Of a stretch of DNA of 64,000 nucleotides, positions 1-8,232 are shown in pieces; within the stretch, counting starts at the first letter, position 1; each line of letters starts with the position of its first letter. Source of the DNA: Firmicutes bacterium OM04-13BH. Its GTDB lineage: Bacteria; Bacillota; Clostridia; Lachnospirales; Lachnospiraceae. Both the position numbers and the translations under genes were made by a program. The notes under the pieces were generated by a model. That model had not been told where the DNA came from, made no database searches, and saw only the letters and a list, made by a program, of their open reading frames with translations. Location of the stretch: contig QULP01000002.1 in the NCBI GenBank assembly GCA_003481745.1, positions 372,001 through 436,000 of the forward strand, in the 5' to 3' direction.

Positions 1-1974
1 TATCGGGCATCCAGCTTCAATATTTTCATAAAGTTCTGATGCCATACTGCTCGGAAGGTTGACACATCCATGAGAACCGCTGTACATAAAAATACTTCCG
101 CCAAAGGAATATCTCCAACTGGCATCATGGAATCCAATTCCTCCATTAAACGGCATCCAGTATTTTACAGGTGATTCATATTCATAAGTGCCATCTGACC
201 TTCTCGTACCTCTTAATACCTGGTCTTTTTGCTTATACATCAAAGAATAAGTTCCAGATGGAGTTCTTCTATCGGAAATTGTGTAGGTTCCAGAAACAAA
301 ATCGGTATCCATGATAAGCGTTCCTTCTTTGTAATACCATAAATGCTGATTTCCAAGGTCAACTTCCACATAAGTATTTCCAATATCATCACCTGTCATA
401 CTATAAATAGCAGCTCTTGATGCATAAGCCGGCTCTCTTGTTACCACATCATGATTCACAATATTTTCATAAATCTGCTCTGCTTCTTCGCTCTGATCAA
501 TTCGAAATCCATAGCTTCCGCCACTGACTGTCACAGGCTCTCCGGTCATCGTACTTGTAATTGTACGGTCACGTCCCATCGTGTTTCGTCTTGTCGCCAA
601 GTCTAAAACATATTCTTTGATATGTGCCATGACTGCCTCTTTATTTTCTACATAATTTCCCTCTTCATCATAGCTTAACCAGTCCTTAATCTGCATACCG
701 TCTAATACTTCCTGCTCATCACCAAATGTATATGTAATGGTTGCAGTTGCACAACTGTTCCAGATATCTTTTTGATGAATCAATGTTTCATCATCTTTTG
801 TCACACTCGGTTTTGCATAAGCTCCTGTTTTTTCCACTGACAGCTTTGTCTGACTTGTACAAACAGCTTCTTCTAATGCTGTAAGCAGCGTTCCTTCGTC
901 AATGGTTGTTCCCTGTGTCTCATCCTGAATCACAAACTGATTGTCCACAAACGCAATCTGTGCATCTGCCGGTGCCTCCATATTTGCCTCCTGCAGGCAA
1001 TCCAGACCATCTAACTGCGCTTTAAGCGCAGTTTTGTCAAAATTTGCATCAATCTCAACATTATAATTTTTCTTTGAAAACAGACCACTTACCCATAACA
1101 GCGGATTTTGTTTTTTCATTACATCTTTTACATCTCCACTGCCTATATACTGATATCCGATATCACTGCCTGAAATCGTTCTGCTTTCATTATTTCTGAA
1201 ATCCAATTCAATTTCGTAAGACTCAACCTGTTTTTTCAATGCCGCATCTGCTTTTTTCTCCGTCATATTGGCACAGTCCATTCCATTGATTTTACTGCCT
1301 GCAAACAAATGATTGGTATAATAAAGCGCTCCTGCTGCATATCCTACAACCAAAATAGCTGCTGCTGCACCTGCAATCATCGAAGGTTTCAGTTTCTTTT
1401 TTGCGTTACCTGTCTCATCAGAAATTTCGGAATCTACTATCTGTTCTGCTGTTACCGGTATTGGCTCAACTGCTATAGCGGAAGCCACTGCTTCTTCTGA
1501 AGATGGCTCTTCTGAAGGTGATTCTTTGAACGGTTCTTCTTCGGATAGTTGTTCTTCTTTGACATATTCCTCTTCCTTGAGAGTGCTTTCTTCCTGCGAT
1601 TTTTCTTCTGTATTTTCTTCCTGTTCTTCTTTTTCTACAGGTACTTCTTCTTTTGAAACTTCCTCTTGTTTTACGTTTTCTTGGTTTACGTTTTCGTTTT
1701 CTTGTTTTACGTTTTCTTCTTTTCCGGCTTCTTCCTTCGCTGAAACAGCTTCCCTTACCGCCTCTTCCTTGGAAATTTCCTCCCCTATTGTTTCCTGAAT
1801 GATTTTTTCCATTGCAGAATCAATCTGTTTTTCTATTTCAGGATTTTCACCAGCATGTTGCTGTGCCTGCTTTTGTTTTTCCATTGCCCGTTTTTTTGCA
1901 GCTTCCACTTTTCTTCTTCGGGCTTCTGAACGAAACGGCTGCTGATTTTTATTCTTTTTTGTTGTATCTTTCAT
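1..1974 (-). CDS. Membrane-anchored L,D-transpeptidase (YkuD family), 3' end outside window
   Basis: The reading frame is open from an ATG at 1974 to the window edge, so the C-terminus is missing. The protein starts with a basic and then very Glu-rich cytoplasmic region of about 150 residues with repeated NVKQEN/NVNQEN units. One membrane segment follows (AGAAAAAILVVGYAAGALYY), then a long extracytoplasmic region like the putative peptidoglycan-binding part of clostridial L,D-transpeptidases. Last comes a YkuD domain with the catalytic SGSHGCVNLP motif; the His codon is at 70-72 and the Cys codon at 64-66. It should make 3-3 peptidoglycan cross-links at the outer face of the membrane. It belongs to the chromosomal flank of the prophage. 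Confidence 0.88.
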   Translation of the reverse strand, partial: MKDTTKKNKNQQPFRSEARRRKVEAAKKRAMEKQKQAQQHAGENPEIEKQIDSAMEKIIQETIGEEISKEEAVREAVSAKEEAGKEENVKQENENVNQENVKQEEVSKEEVPVEKEEQEENTEEKSQEESTLKEEEYVKEEQLSEEEPFKESPSEEPSSEEAVASAIAVEPIPVTAEQIVDSEISDETGNAKKKLKPSMIAGAAAAILVVGYAAGALYYTNHLFAGSKINGMDCANMTEKKADAALKKQVESYEIELDFRNNESRTISGSDIGYQYIGSGDVKDVMKKQNPLLWVSGLFSKKNYNVEIDANFDKTALKAQLDGLDCLQEANMEAPADAQIAFVDNQFVIQDETQGTTIDEGTLLTALEEAVCTSQTKLSVEKTGAYAKPSVTKDDETLIHQKDIWNSCATATITYTFGDEQEVLDGMQIKDWLSYDEEGNYVENKEAVMAHIKEYVLDLATRRNTMGRDRTITSTMTGEPVTVSGGSYGFRIDQSEEAEQIYENIVNHDVVTREPAYASRAAIYSMTGDDIGNTYVEVDLGNQHLWYYKEGTLIMDTDFVSGTYTISDRRTPSGTYSLMYKQKDQVLRGTRRSDGTYEYESPVKYWMPFNGGIGFHDASWRYSFGGSIFMYSGSHGCVNLPSSMASELYENIEAGCPI

Positions 1975-2152
1975 TATCTACTACTCCTGCAACTACTACT
2001 TTTCTTTTCCATCCAAATTCGACACTTGTACATTATAACACAAATTTTCCTTTATTGGTAAAATTAACGAAACCTAAATAAAAGTTAAAAAATTTGTAAT
2101 AACTAGCGTACCAAAAATAGTAAAGCAGCCCTTTTGATTTTTTGCCATCCTC

Positions 2153-2323
2153 GAATGCTTATCTGCAGTAAAGCGGACATTCGCAATCCGCTTCGCTACT
2201 TGCTCATGAACGCAGTCGCTTTGCGATCTGTCAGTGGGAGCTTTCAACTCCCACTGACAGAAGCATCCCCCTCACCCGCCGCTTAGTGCTCTGCGCACTT
2301 GAAGCGGGGGAATGCTTATCTGC
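2153..2323. repeat. Short palindrome-rich element bounded by a 14-bp direct repeat
   Basis: The 14-mer GAATGCTTATCTGC occurs at 2153-2166 and again at 2310-2323. Between the copies are two strong inverted repeats: 12-bp arms around 2229-2261 (CTGTCAGTGGGAG / CTCCCACTGACAG) and a GC-rich hairpin near 2278-2310 (CCGCTT … AAGCGG). No coding frame is evident. It may be a non-autonomous mobile repeat or a structured RNA. The rest of the 1975-2405 gap shows nothing else but the terminator at its end. Confidence 0.5.
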
Positions 2324-2347
2324 GTTCAAACACCCTTAGTATACCAC

Positions 2348-2383
2348 AAAAGGATGCCATATTTACACTGACATCCTTTTCTT
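2348..2383 (-). terminator. Rho-independent terminator after the DUF2798 gene
   Basis: Inverted repeat AAAAGGATG / CATCCTTTT with a loop of about 17 nt, flanked by T-rich sequence. It lies just past the stop codon of the leftward DUF2798 gene and could work in both directions. Confidence 0.55.
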
Positions 2384-2405
2384 TTTCTTTACTTTTTTTC
2401 TTTAC

Positions 2406-2867
2406 TTAGGCTTCTTTAAACATCATTCTGAAAATTTTTCTTACCAGCGGACCTGCAAAGAAAATCTGCCAGCAGAGCGCCATTGGGAAGTTTAATGCAG
2501 TTGTTTCTACCCATACCGCAATTATGTCTTTTCCTGCATGTTTAAACAATAACGTAGCTGCAAGGCTCATGCTTGGACACATCAGGCATACTGTTACCGC
2601 TGAAATTGCAAGCACAATCATAATCTGCGCATCTTTTCCCGGTGTTACAAATCCAAATGCAATTTTTTTTGATAAAAATCCAAATAAGAAGAAGTCTAAA
2701 ATAAACGCAATTGGTCCCATAATCACTAATTCATGAAAAGCAAGTAAAAAGACTTCATTTGTCATTCCACCTTTGTTAAGCGCAATGTTATAGATAATCA
2801 TTGCATAAACCATAACGAACACCATCATAATTGTAAATACTACTTCCTGAAACTTTGTTTTTGGCAT
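2406..2867 (-). CDS. DUF2798 family membrane protein
   Basis: A 153-residue hydrophobic protein with four predicted membrane segments arranged as two similar halves. In each half a helix pair follows a short charged stretch, and HELVIMGPIAFILDFFLFGF and the later FPMALCWQIFFAGPLVRKIF are equivalent. This two-fold pattern is typical of DUF2798 proteins, whose function is unknown. It is a single gene with a terminator on each side (2348 and 2920), so it is probably transcribed alone. It belongs to the chromosome, just outside the prophage attachment region. Confidence 0.75.
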   Translation of the reverse strand: MPKTKFQEVVFTIMMVFVMVYAMIIYNIALNKGGMTNEVFLLAFHELVIMGPIAFILDFFLFGFLSKKIAFGFVTPGKDAQIMIVLAISAVTVCLMCPSMSLAATLLFKHAGKDIIAVWVETTALNFPMALCWQIFFAGPLVRKIFRMMFKEA

Positions 2868-2914
2868 AATTTTAATTCCTTTCTCTCGTTTAATTCTCTA
2901 CAAAAAATATATAA

Positions 2915-2970
2915 AAACAAAAAAACGTGCAGTTGCAAAGGATTTTGCGATCGTTTTGCAACTGCACGTC
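2915..2970 (-). terminator. Strong hairpin terminator upstream of the DUF2798 gene
   Basis: Near-perfect inverted repeat ACGTGCAGTTGCAAA / TTTTGCAACTGCACGT (2925-2939 and 2954-2969). On the minus strand it is followed by a T-rich run (GTTTTTTTGTTTTT). It would stop leftward transcription arriving from the tRNA/prophage side. Confidence 0.7.
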
Positions 2971-3112
2971 GTGGTTCTATTATACCAAAACTTTATGCAC
3001 TATATAATACTTTAAGTTCTACAAACTTTATGTGAATTTTTCTAATTTCACATACAATTTGCATAATAATACTGTTTTTTTTACTATGCAACATGAAATG
3101 CAACACAAAATA

Positions 3113-3142
3113 AAAAAAGTACCGTAAATACAGTACTTTTAA
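3113..3142 (-). terminator. Terminator hairpin behind the tRNA 3' fragment
   Basis: AAAAGTAC … GTACTTTT hairpin whose minus-strand reading runs into TTTTTTT, placed just past the tRNA 3' end. A slightly diverged copy (AAAAGTACCGTAAATACAG…) lies at 3213-3237 on the prophage side, so the hairpin region itself is duplicated around the junction. Confidence 0.55.
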
Positions 3143-3143
3143 A

Positions 3144-3167
3144 GCAGGGGATGAGGGATTCGAACCC
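3144..3167 (-). other. tRNA 3'-end fragment, probable prophage attachment core
   Basis: Read on the minus strand this is GGGTTCGAATCCC followed by a tRNA acceptor-stem 3' strand: T-loop TTCGAAT, T-stem 3' strand CCCTC, acceptor strand ATCCCCT and discriminator G. No D arm or anticodon arm exists upstream, and the matching 5' T-stem strand is wrong (ATGGG instead of GAGGG), so this is not an intact tRNA. A 3'-tRNA scrap beside a lysis module is the usual mark of a prophage att site. The tRNA identity cannot be assigned from the fragment. Confidence 0.65.
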
Positions 3168-3330
3168 ATAACAGCGATATTGTTTAAATTTAACTAATTA
3201 TTTGAAAGCCGTAAAAGTACCGTAAATACAGTATTTTCATGATTTTCAATTCCGTTTTAACATGATTATTTATGTTAAAATATAACACTATGCAACACGA
3301 AATGCAACACGGAGATGATACAATTTTTAG

Positions 3331-3365
3331 TTGCCAGCATATTGACAGAATTTTTATGCTGGCAA
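3331..3365. terminator. Long hairpin downstream of the phage lysis genes
   Basis: Inverted repeat TTGCCAGCATA / TATGCTGGCAA with a 13-nt loop. It lies about 100 bases past the amidase stop, at the end of the leftward late operon. There is no clear T run, so either a weak terminator or an RNA-stabilising stem is possible. Confidence 0.4.
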
Positions 3366-3467
3366 CTATTGTCAGACAATTCACTCAAAAATTTATTTGA
3401 AAACGTCTATTTAAATAGGTAGAAACTCGACTTTGTAGTCTAAGATTAGTCTAAGCAGAAGCTTAAC

Positions 3468-4280
3468 TCAAATTGCAATCAAGTCACGCCACATATCCTG
3501 TCCACAGATGCCATCGCCTTTTCCATTGCCAAGTTTTTTACCCTGCTTCATGCGCTCAATCTGATACTTGTTAACCGCTGTCATTAATTCTTTTTCAAAT
3601 TTTCTGTCAAGCTTTCCGGAATAATATCCTCTCGCTTTCAGAATTTCCTGCAAGAGCAATACACTAGTGCTAGAATCTCCGACTTTGCAGGTTGCTGGAC
3701 TAAACATATACTTTTTCTCCTTAGTTGTTGTATTTGCCGATGCGTTAGTTGATGCTTTTACAGTCTGCCCTGTGATACCTTTTACGATTGCATTTGCCAT
3801 TTTCTCAGCACTGTAAAGTGCAGCATCTTTTTTATTGTCGCAAAAACAGCACTCAACAAGCAGTGCTGGCGCATTTGTGTGCCTCAACACATACAAACCG
3901 TTACGGATAGAGATTCCGCCATTTCGCTTTGTGTAGCCGAGCTTTTCGATTTCATTCGCAATTTTCTGCGCCGTGCTTTTTGATGCAGAATTTTCACTGT
4001 AAATACACACTTCTGTTCCATTTGCTGAGCTGTTAAATGCATTGAAATGAATACTCACATCTAAATCTACGCTGTGAGCATTGCATTTTGCAACAATCGC
4101 TTCTAAATTGCCACGCACAGTTGTTGCAGTTTCGTCCGTGCAATCGTAGACTGTGTGTCCGAGCGCTCTAAACTTTGTAATCACTAAATCTTTTACTTTT
4201 CTATCCTCTACCGTTTCGCTAAAGATTCCGCTTGCGCCTGGAACCTTAAAGTTGTGTCCTGCGTGTACATTAATTTTCAT
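3468..4280 (-). CDS. Phage endolysin: N-acetylmuramoyl-L-alanine amidase (Amidase_3)
   Basis: About 270 residues. The N-terminal Amidase_3 domain shows the zinc-site signature: NVHAGH near the start, the Glu of SETVEDRKV, the His of SIHFNAF, and the catalytic Glu of LLVECCFCDN. A Ser/Thr/Asn-rich linker leads to a C-terminal region of peptidoglycan-binding type (VLLLQEILKARGYYSG … GDGICGQDMW). It cuts the amide bond between muramic acid and the stem peptide to lyse the host. The ATG at 4280 (MKINVHAGH) is preferred over 4301 because it has the better upstream purine run. The gene overlaps the holin gene end, forming the lysis cassette. Confidence 0.9.
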   Translation of the reverse strand: MKINVHAGHNFKVPGASGIFSETVEDRKVKDLVITKFRALGHTVYDCTDETATTVRGNLEAIVAKCNAHSVDLDVSIHFNAFNSSANGTEVCIYSENSASKSTAQKIANEIEKLGYTKRNGGISIRNGLYVLRHTNAPALLVECCFCDNKKDAALYSAEKMANAIVKGITGQTVKASTNASANTTTKEKKYMFSPATCKVGDSSTSVLLLQEILKARGYYSGKLDRKFEKELMTAVNKYQIERMKQGKKLGNGKGDGICGQDMWRDLIAI

Positions 4281-4284
4281 ATTT

Positions 4285-4560
4285 TTATCCAACCTTTTCA
4301 TCTTTATTTAATAAATTTCTTAACATTTCATATAACCCTGTCGATGCAAGCCCTGAAATCATACCTCCAAGGACTACATCTATATTAATTCCAGATTTCA
4401 CATTAACTACAATTGCAATAATTGTTCCAAGTGTCAATGCGGCAAGCGGAATATATTTATTAGGAAATTTAACAAAAGCTGTTTTCAATACATAGCCAAC
4501 CATCAGACAAATTCCTAAAATTGGTAAATTAATATATTCTAGCAAAAAGTTAATGTCCAT
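4285..4560 (-). CDS. Phage holin
   Basis: 91 residues with three hydrophobic segments (ILGICLMVGYVLK; YIPLAALTLGTIIAIVVNV; VVLGGMISGLASTGLY) and a charged C-terminal tail (RNLLNKDEKVG). It sits directly before the endolysin and overlaps its start, the standard place for a holin, which opens the cytoplasmic membrane so that the amidase reaches the wall. The subfamily cannot be named with certainty. Confidence 0.75.
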   Translation of the reverse strand: MDINFLLEYINLPILGICLMVGYVLKTAFVKFPNKYIPLAALTLGTIIAIVVNVKSGINIDVVLGGMISGLASTGLYEMLRNLLNKDEKVG

Positions 4561-4789
4561 TCTGAACCTCTCTTTCTAATTCTTCTAAGCTATCAATTCT
4601 GTGATGAGCAGAGCGTGTAGACTGTTCCACCACTACCATGCGCTCAATCAAATTGTTGTGTTTTTTTACCTTTTCTTCCAATTGCTCGATTCGATAAATT
4701 GTCAATTTATTTGCTGTCATAATCCCCGCAAGAGACCCTGCAAGCGTGCCAAGCAAGGAGCAGACAGCAACTACAATCTCTGGTTGCAT
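4550..4789 (-). CDS. Small phage membrane protein with coiled coil (XhlA/DUF7365-like)
   Basis: 79 residues from the ATG at 4789, which follows AGGAGGTG with good spacing. One N-terminal membrane segment (VVAVCSLLGTLAGSLAGIMT) is followed by a heptad-rich stretch (IYRIEQLEEKVKKHNNLIERMVV). This build, immediately upstream of a holin, is seen in haemolysin XhlA-like lysis accessory proteins. The stop overlaps the holin start. The role in lysis is inferred from position and shape. Confidence 0.6.
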   Translation of the reverse strand: MQPEIVVAVCSLLGTLAGSLAGIMTANKLTIYRIEQLEEKVKKHNNLIERMVVVEQSTRSAHHRIDSLEELEREVQNGH

Positions 4790-4800
4790 TGTGCCACCTC

Positions 4801-5241
4801 CTATGCTAATACCCAGCAAAGATTAATATAATATTCTTTATTAGCCTCTGATAATTGTGAGTCATTCACAAGAGCTACTACTCCATCTGTATTAATTCCG
4901 ATGTTTCCGTAGCGCAAATCATATCGAGGAGCAAGGAGGCGCACATAGCGATTCGGGCGATACCCCGCTGGAATCGTTGCAAGTGTTGCCCCCGCCGCTG
5001 TTGCGCTTGTTTTTAATCTTCCTAATGCAACCACAATATTGCCATGCTTTCTAAGTGTGATATCTCCTGAGCTTCCGCTTGCTAATGTTGCTTTTGCTGT
5101 CGTTCCATTGAAAATTGCTTCCGCTGTTGTTGCAGAATTATCCGAATTTGTATGTGCTACCTGTGCAGAATCTGTCTTGTGATGATATTCATCCCATGTA
5201 CTTCCGTTAAAAATTTTAAAAATTGCTTTCTTAATTGCCAT
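4801..5241 (-). CDS. Phage tail-associated protein, probable fibre tip or host-recognition component
   Basis: 146 residues, preceded by GGAGG. The N-terminus (FKIFNGSTWDEYHHKTDSAQV) and the middle (GNIVVALGRLKTSATAAGATLATIPAGYRPNRYV) resemble C-terminal head domains of phage tail fibres. Such domains read 'xP.GYRP…' and form a small beta-sandwich that contacts the host. It lies between the collagen-like fibre genes and the lysis cassette, the usual place of receptor-binding parts. No enzymatic motif is seen. Confidence 0.5.
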   Translation of the reverse strand: MAIKKAIFKIFNGSTWDEYHHKTDSAQVAHTNSDNSATTAEAIFNGTTAKATLASGSSGDITLRKHGNIVVALGRLKTSATAAGATLATIPAGYRPNRYVRLLAPRYDLRYGNIGINTDGVVALVNDSQLSEANKEYYINLCWVLA

Positions 5242-5255
5242 CTTTTTGCCTCCTA

Positions 5256-5432
5256 CTATATATTAATCCAAACTGTTCCAGTCGCTACTCCAATTGGAGC
5301 AGATGTCTGTGCATAAATTTTTGTTCCATCTGTGCCTTTAGGACCAGCCGGTCCTGTTGCTCCTTTTGGTCCAGTATCTCCTTTCGGTCCAGTCGCTCCA
5401 ACTACTTTACCTAAATCAACTGTGCTTGCCAT
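5256..5432 (-). CDS. Short collagen-like tail protein
   Basis: 58 residues starting at 5432 after GGAGGT. The N-terminus MASTVDLGKVVG is nearly the same as that of the large fibre protein next to it (MSTVDLGKVIG). It is followed by GATGPKGDTGPKGATG-type Gly-X-Y triplets and an end (SAPIGVATGTVWINI) like the end of the 8211-8834 product (TTPTGAVSGSIWINELT). It looks like a compact fibre adaptor built of shared N- and C-terminal modules. Confidence 0.65.
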   Translation of the reverse strand: MASTVDLGKVVGATGPKGDTGPKGATGPAGPKGTDGTKIYAQTSAPIGVATGTVWINI

Positions 5433-5446
5433 TTTTTACCTCCATT

Positions 5447-7042
5447 TTACGGATAAATTGCAATTAAATGCCCATTTGAATCAATCTGAAACGTCGGGCT
5501 ATCACCTTTATCACCCTTTGCACCAGTTGCGCCTTTTTCTCCAGTCGCACCTTTTGCTCCTGTATCGCCCTTATCACCTTTATCTCCTTTAGCCCCTGTA
5601 TCGCCTTTTGAAGCGATTTTGAGCCAATACGTAGCATTTGCTGGGGTAATGCTAGAAGAAGCTGTGTGGCTCTTGATGCAGGCATAAGTATTGCCATTGT
5701 ATGTAACGATATCAATATAAGATGTATCATTCACATAAGCTGTCCCAGATGCCCATGTATTTTTCAGTCTCATACTGACACCAGCCGAACCTTTTGCGCC
5801 TGTATCTCCTTTTGCGCCTGTCGCTCCAGTATTTCCGGTTACACCTTTTGCCGCAATTTGAATCCAGTATGTAGTATTTGTCGGAACAATACTGGAAGAA
5901 GCAGTATGACCTTTTACACAAGCATAAGTACTGCCGTTGTAAGTTACAATATCAATATACGTTCCATCATTGACATAAGCGGTTCCAGATGCCCATGCGC
6001 CTTTTAAACGCATACTCACACCTTTTGCACCTTGTGCCCCCTGCGGTCCCTGCGCTCCAATCGGTCCTTGCGCACCAGTATCACCCTTTGCACCTGTCGC
6101 TCCAGTAGCTCCTGTTGCCCCCTTGATATTGCCAGTCTTCGACCATGCACCAGAGGCTCTTTTATATACGTCAAAATTCGATGTATTTAAGAAGAAATCT
6201 CCGTCTTTTCCCTGCGATGTAGTCGGAACAGCCGTTCCAGTTAACCATGTTGCGCCATCTGCGCCTTTCGCTCCGGTGGCACCGGTTGCACCCTTGTCAC
6301 CTTTCGCTCCGGTGGCACCGGTGGCACCTTTATCGCCCTTGTCACCTTTTGGTCCTTGTAAGTCAACTACCATCTGAAAACCAGAGATATGCACTTTGTA
6401 TCCTGCCGGAAGCCCTGCTTTTAACTTAATCCCTTTTCCATCTGAATTTTCAGTAAATGTCGTTCCGTCCTGTCGTACACCATCAACATATACTTCCAGA
6501 GCGTTTCTGTTTAACGGAAACTGATAATCTGTCCAAGAGAAAGAAGTCTGCCCCTCTGTAGAAGTAAAAATCTTCTCAAAGCGAATATAGCTTTCTGTAC
6601 TTCCTGCCGGTCCCTGAACACCTCGTTCACCTTTTGGTCCCTGTGGTCCTGTCGCACCGGTATCACCTTTATCACCTTTTACACCCTGAATACCCTGTGG
6701 TCCCTGAATACCTTGATCTCCTTTATCGCCTTTTGGTCCTTGAATGCCTCGTGCACCAGATAAGTCAACGATATAAGTATAGGCACTTGAACTTTTACAA
6801 TATAATTTACCGGTATCCGCATCATCTACACTCCCGGTATCAATCATGACAAAACTTCCTACGCTTACTCCATCTGTAGAATATCCAGCATTCATGGCTG
6901 ATACACTTTTGTAAATTTTAGCGATTTTAAACGGCTCTCCCGGGTCACCTTTTAGCCCCTGTTTTCCTTGAGGTCCCTGTGGTCCCTGTGCTCCTTGCGG
7001 TCCCTGCGGACCAATTACTTTACCTAAATCAACTGTACTCAT
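5447..7042 (-). CDS. Collagen-like phage tail fibre protein with duplicated carbohydrate-binding-type modules
   Basis: 531 residues. Four or more blocks of Gly-X-Y repeats (GPQGPQGAQGPQG, GDKGDTGATG, and others) should form triple-helical rods. They alternate with folded modules. One module, SMRLKxxWASGTAYVND…DIVTYNGxTYACxKxHTASSSI, occurs twice and resembles CBM5/12 chitin- or glycan-binding domains. The C-terminus is FQIDSNGHLIAIYP, a motif repeated at the end of the neighbouring 7054-8232 product. Its likely role is host adsorption. Repeat unit number is probably variable between strains. Confidence 0.8.
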   Translation of the reverse strand: MSTVDLGKVIGPQGPQGAQGPQGPQGKQGLKGDPGEPFKIAKIYKSVSAMNAGYSTDGVSVGSFVMIDTGSVDDADTGKLYCKSSSAYTYIVDLSGARGIQGPKGDKGDQGIQGPQGIQGVKGDKGDTGATGPQGPKGERGVQGPAGSTESYIRFEKIFTSTEGQTSFSWTDYQFPLNRNALEVYVDGVRQDGTTFTENSDGKGIKLKAGLPAGYKVHISGFQMVVDLQGPKGDKGDKGATGATGAKGDKGATGATGAKGADGATWLTGTAVPTTSQGKDGDFFLNTSNFDVYKRASGAWSKTGNIKGATGATGATGAKGDTGAQGPIGAQGPQGAQGAKGVSMRLKGAWASGTAYVNDGTYIDIVTYNGSTYACVKGHTASSSIVPTNTTYWIQIAAKGVTGNTGATGAKGDTGAKGSAGVSMRLKNTWASGTAYVNDTSYIDIVTYNGNTYACIKSHTASSSITPANATYWLKIASKGDTGAKGDKGDKGDTGAKGATGEKGATGAKGDKGDSPTFQIDSNGHLIAIYP

Positions 7043-7053
7043 TATTTACTCCT

Positions 7054-8232
7054 TTAATCTTCATAAATTGCAATCAAATGTCCATCTGTATTTATCATCA
7101 TCTGAGGTGTTTTTCCATCTTCTCCTTTTATTCCCTGAATCCCCTCTACCAACTGCATAGAAGCGGTGGAAATATCTGAGATTTTTTCTAAGATGGTTTT
7201 CTGTGTCGTTCCAAATGTCGGCGAAATAGAATATCCATTCTCATCAAAAGTCTCTGTTGTCTCAACAATTCTCTCATTCATGTTTACTGCATATTCACGG
7301 TCAACCGTTACAACGATATCTCCGATATCCCATTTAATTTTATACTGGGAAGAATCCACTTCTGAGGAGTAAGTGTCATTACAGGCACATTCTGCCAGCT
7401 TTGACTTTCCTCTATCTGGAAGTGCTGTATCATCTTCTATATCTCTTGCATCAACAAACAACTCATACCGCTCTAATCCAGAGTTTTCGTCTCCAACATA
7501 ACGAATACGGCGCTCTGCTCCCTCTCCCTGTCCTGCTACAATCGCAGTATTTTTATATTCAGAAATATCTGAGATAAATTCCCGATTTGTGACATTATCA
7601 TAATCTACATTAAAAATCATCGGCGGACGATTGCTTTGATTCGCAGAACGGTCAACTCCCTCTAAAACTTCAAATAAAAGCTGTTGGTTTTCCGGAATTA
7701 GTGAAACGCTCACACCAAGCCCAGATGCTTCGCATAGAGCGGTTACTGCCTCATCTAAATTGTCATACCTGGTCTGGTAATACACTCTGTCGCCACGTCC
7801 AGATGATGCTTTCACTTTTAGAAAAGGGATATTTCGTTTCGTATCCGTTGCGTTTGTGGCATTTGCTTTCACTAAACTGCAGATAATGTTTTCTGCCGTA
7901 TCGTGAAAACTATGATATGCAAGCCCTTTTGGGGGATACGTAATACGCTGTGTTAATAAATGCAACAGTGTATATCCACTGATGGTTGCGGGTGTACTAG
8001 AATTATCATCGTCAGAACATTCAATTCTCTTGATAATTCCAGTTTTCTTCCTGTCATTATCCAGCATAATATAGTTCCCTATTTTCATCTGCTTCGTAAT
8101 TCTATACACAAAAATTTGGAACGTCCCGTATTTTGTCCAGCGTGTAATAAATTCCAAACCCTCGTAAGCATCCAGTTCACCGATAAATTTTAAGTTTTTA
8201 TCAAAAAATCTTACGTTAATTCGTTTATCCAT
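7054..8232 (-). CDS. Phage tail/baseplate protein, ReqiPepy6 Gp37-like
   Basis: 392 residues. The N-terminus (MDKRINVRFFDKNLKFIGELDAYEGLEFITRWTKYG … split here) and later stretches (GYTLLHLLTQRITYPP, NTAIVAGQGEGAERRI, KWDIGDIVVTV) fit the Gp37-like family of siphovirus tail proteins, which form part of the baseplate hub or tip. A short collagen-like linker (GIQGIKGEDGKTPQ) precedes the end MMINTDGHLIAIYED. The start overlaps the end of the 8211-8834 gene. Confidence 0.75.
   Translation of the reverse strand: MDKRINVRFFDKNLKFIGELDAYEGLEFITRWTKYGTFQIFVYRITKQMKIGNYIMLDNDRKKTGIIKRIECSDDDNSSTPATISGYTLLHLLTQRITYPPKGLAYHSFHDTAENIICSLVKANATNATDTKRNIPFLKVKASSGRGDRVYYQTRYDNLDEAVTALCEASGLGVSVSLIPENQQLLFEVLEGVDRSANQSNRPPMIFNVDYDNVTNREFISDISEYKNTAIVAGQGEGAERRIRYVGDENSGLERYELFVDARDIEDDTALPDRGKSKLAECACNDTYSSEVDSSQYKIKWDIGDIVVTVDREYAVNMNERIVETTETFDENGYSISPTFGTTQKTILEKISDISTASMQLVEGIQGIKGEDGKTPQMMINTDGHLIAIYED

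Larger units (their letters stand above)
3083..3310. repeat. Pair of arm-type repeats flanking the attachment site
   Basis: A 24-bp sequence of the form ACTATGCAACAYGAAATGCAACAC occurs at 3083-3106 and 3287-3310, differing at one base. Each copy holds two ATGCAACA units. The copies bracket the tRNA 3' fragment at 3144-3167. This spacing and internal repetition resembles tyrosine-integrase arm-type binding sites in phage attP regions. That role is inferred from position, because no integrase gene is in this window. Confidence 0.5.

Noticed and set aside
1309..2081. Several plus-strand open frames rich in Ser, Phe and Cys
   Set aside because: They are the antisense of the Glu/Lys-rich part of the L,D-transpeptidase gene and have no ribosome sites.
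3113..3180. Complete tRNA gene
   Set aside because: Only the T-loop and acceptor 3' strand are present; the 5' T-stem does not pair and no anticodon arm exists upstream.
3190..3384. Minus-strand 64-codon frame near the attachment site
   Set aside because: It crosses hairpins and an arm-type repeat, has no ribosome site and encodes low-complexity text; this is non-coding att DNA.
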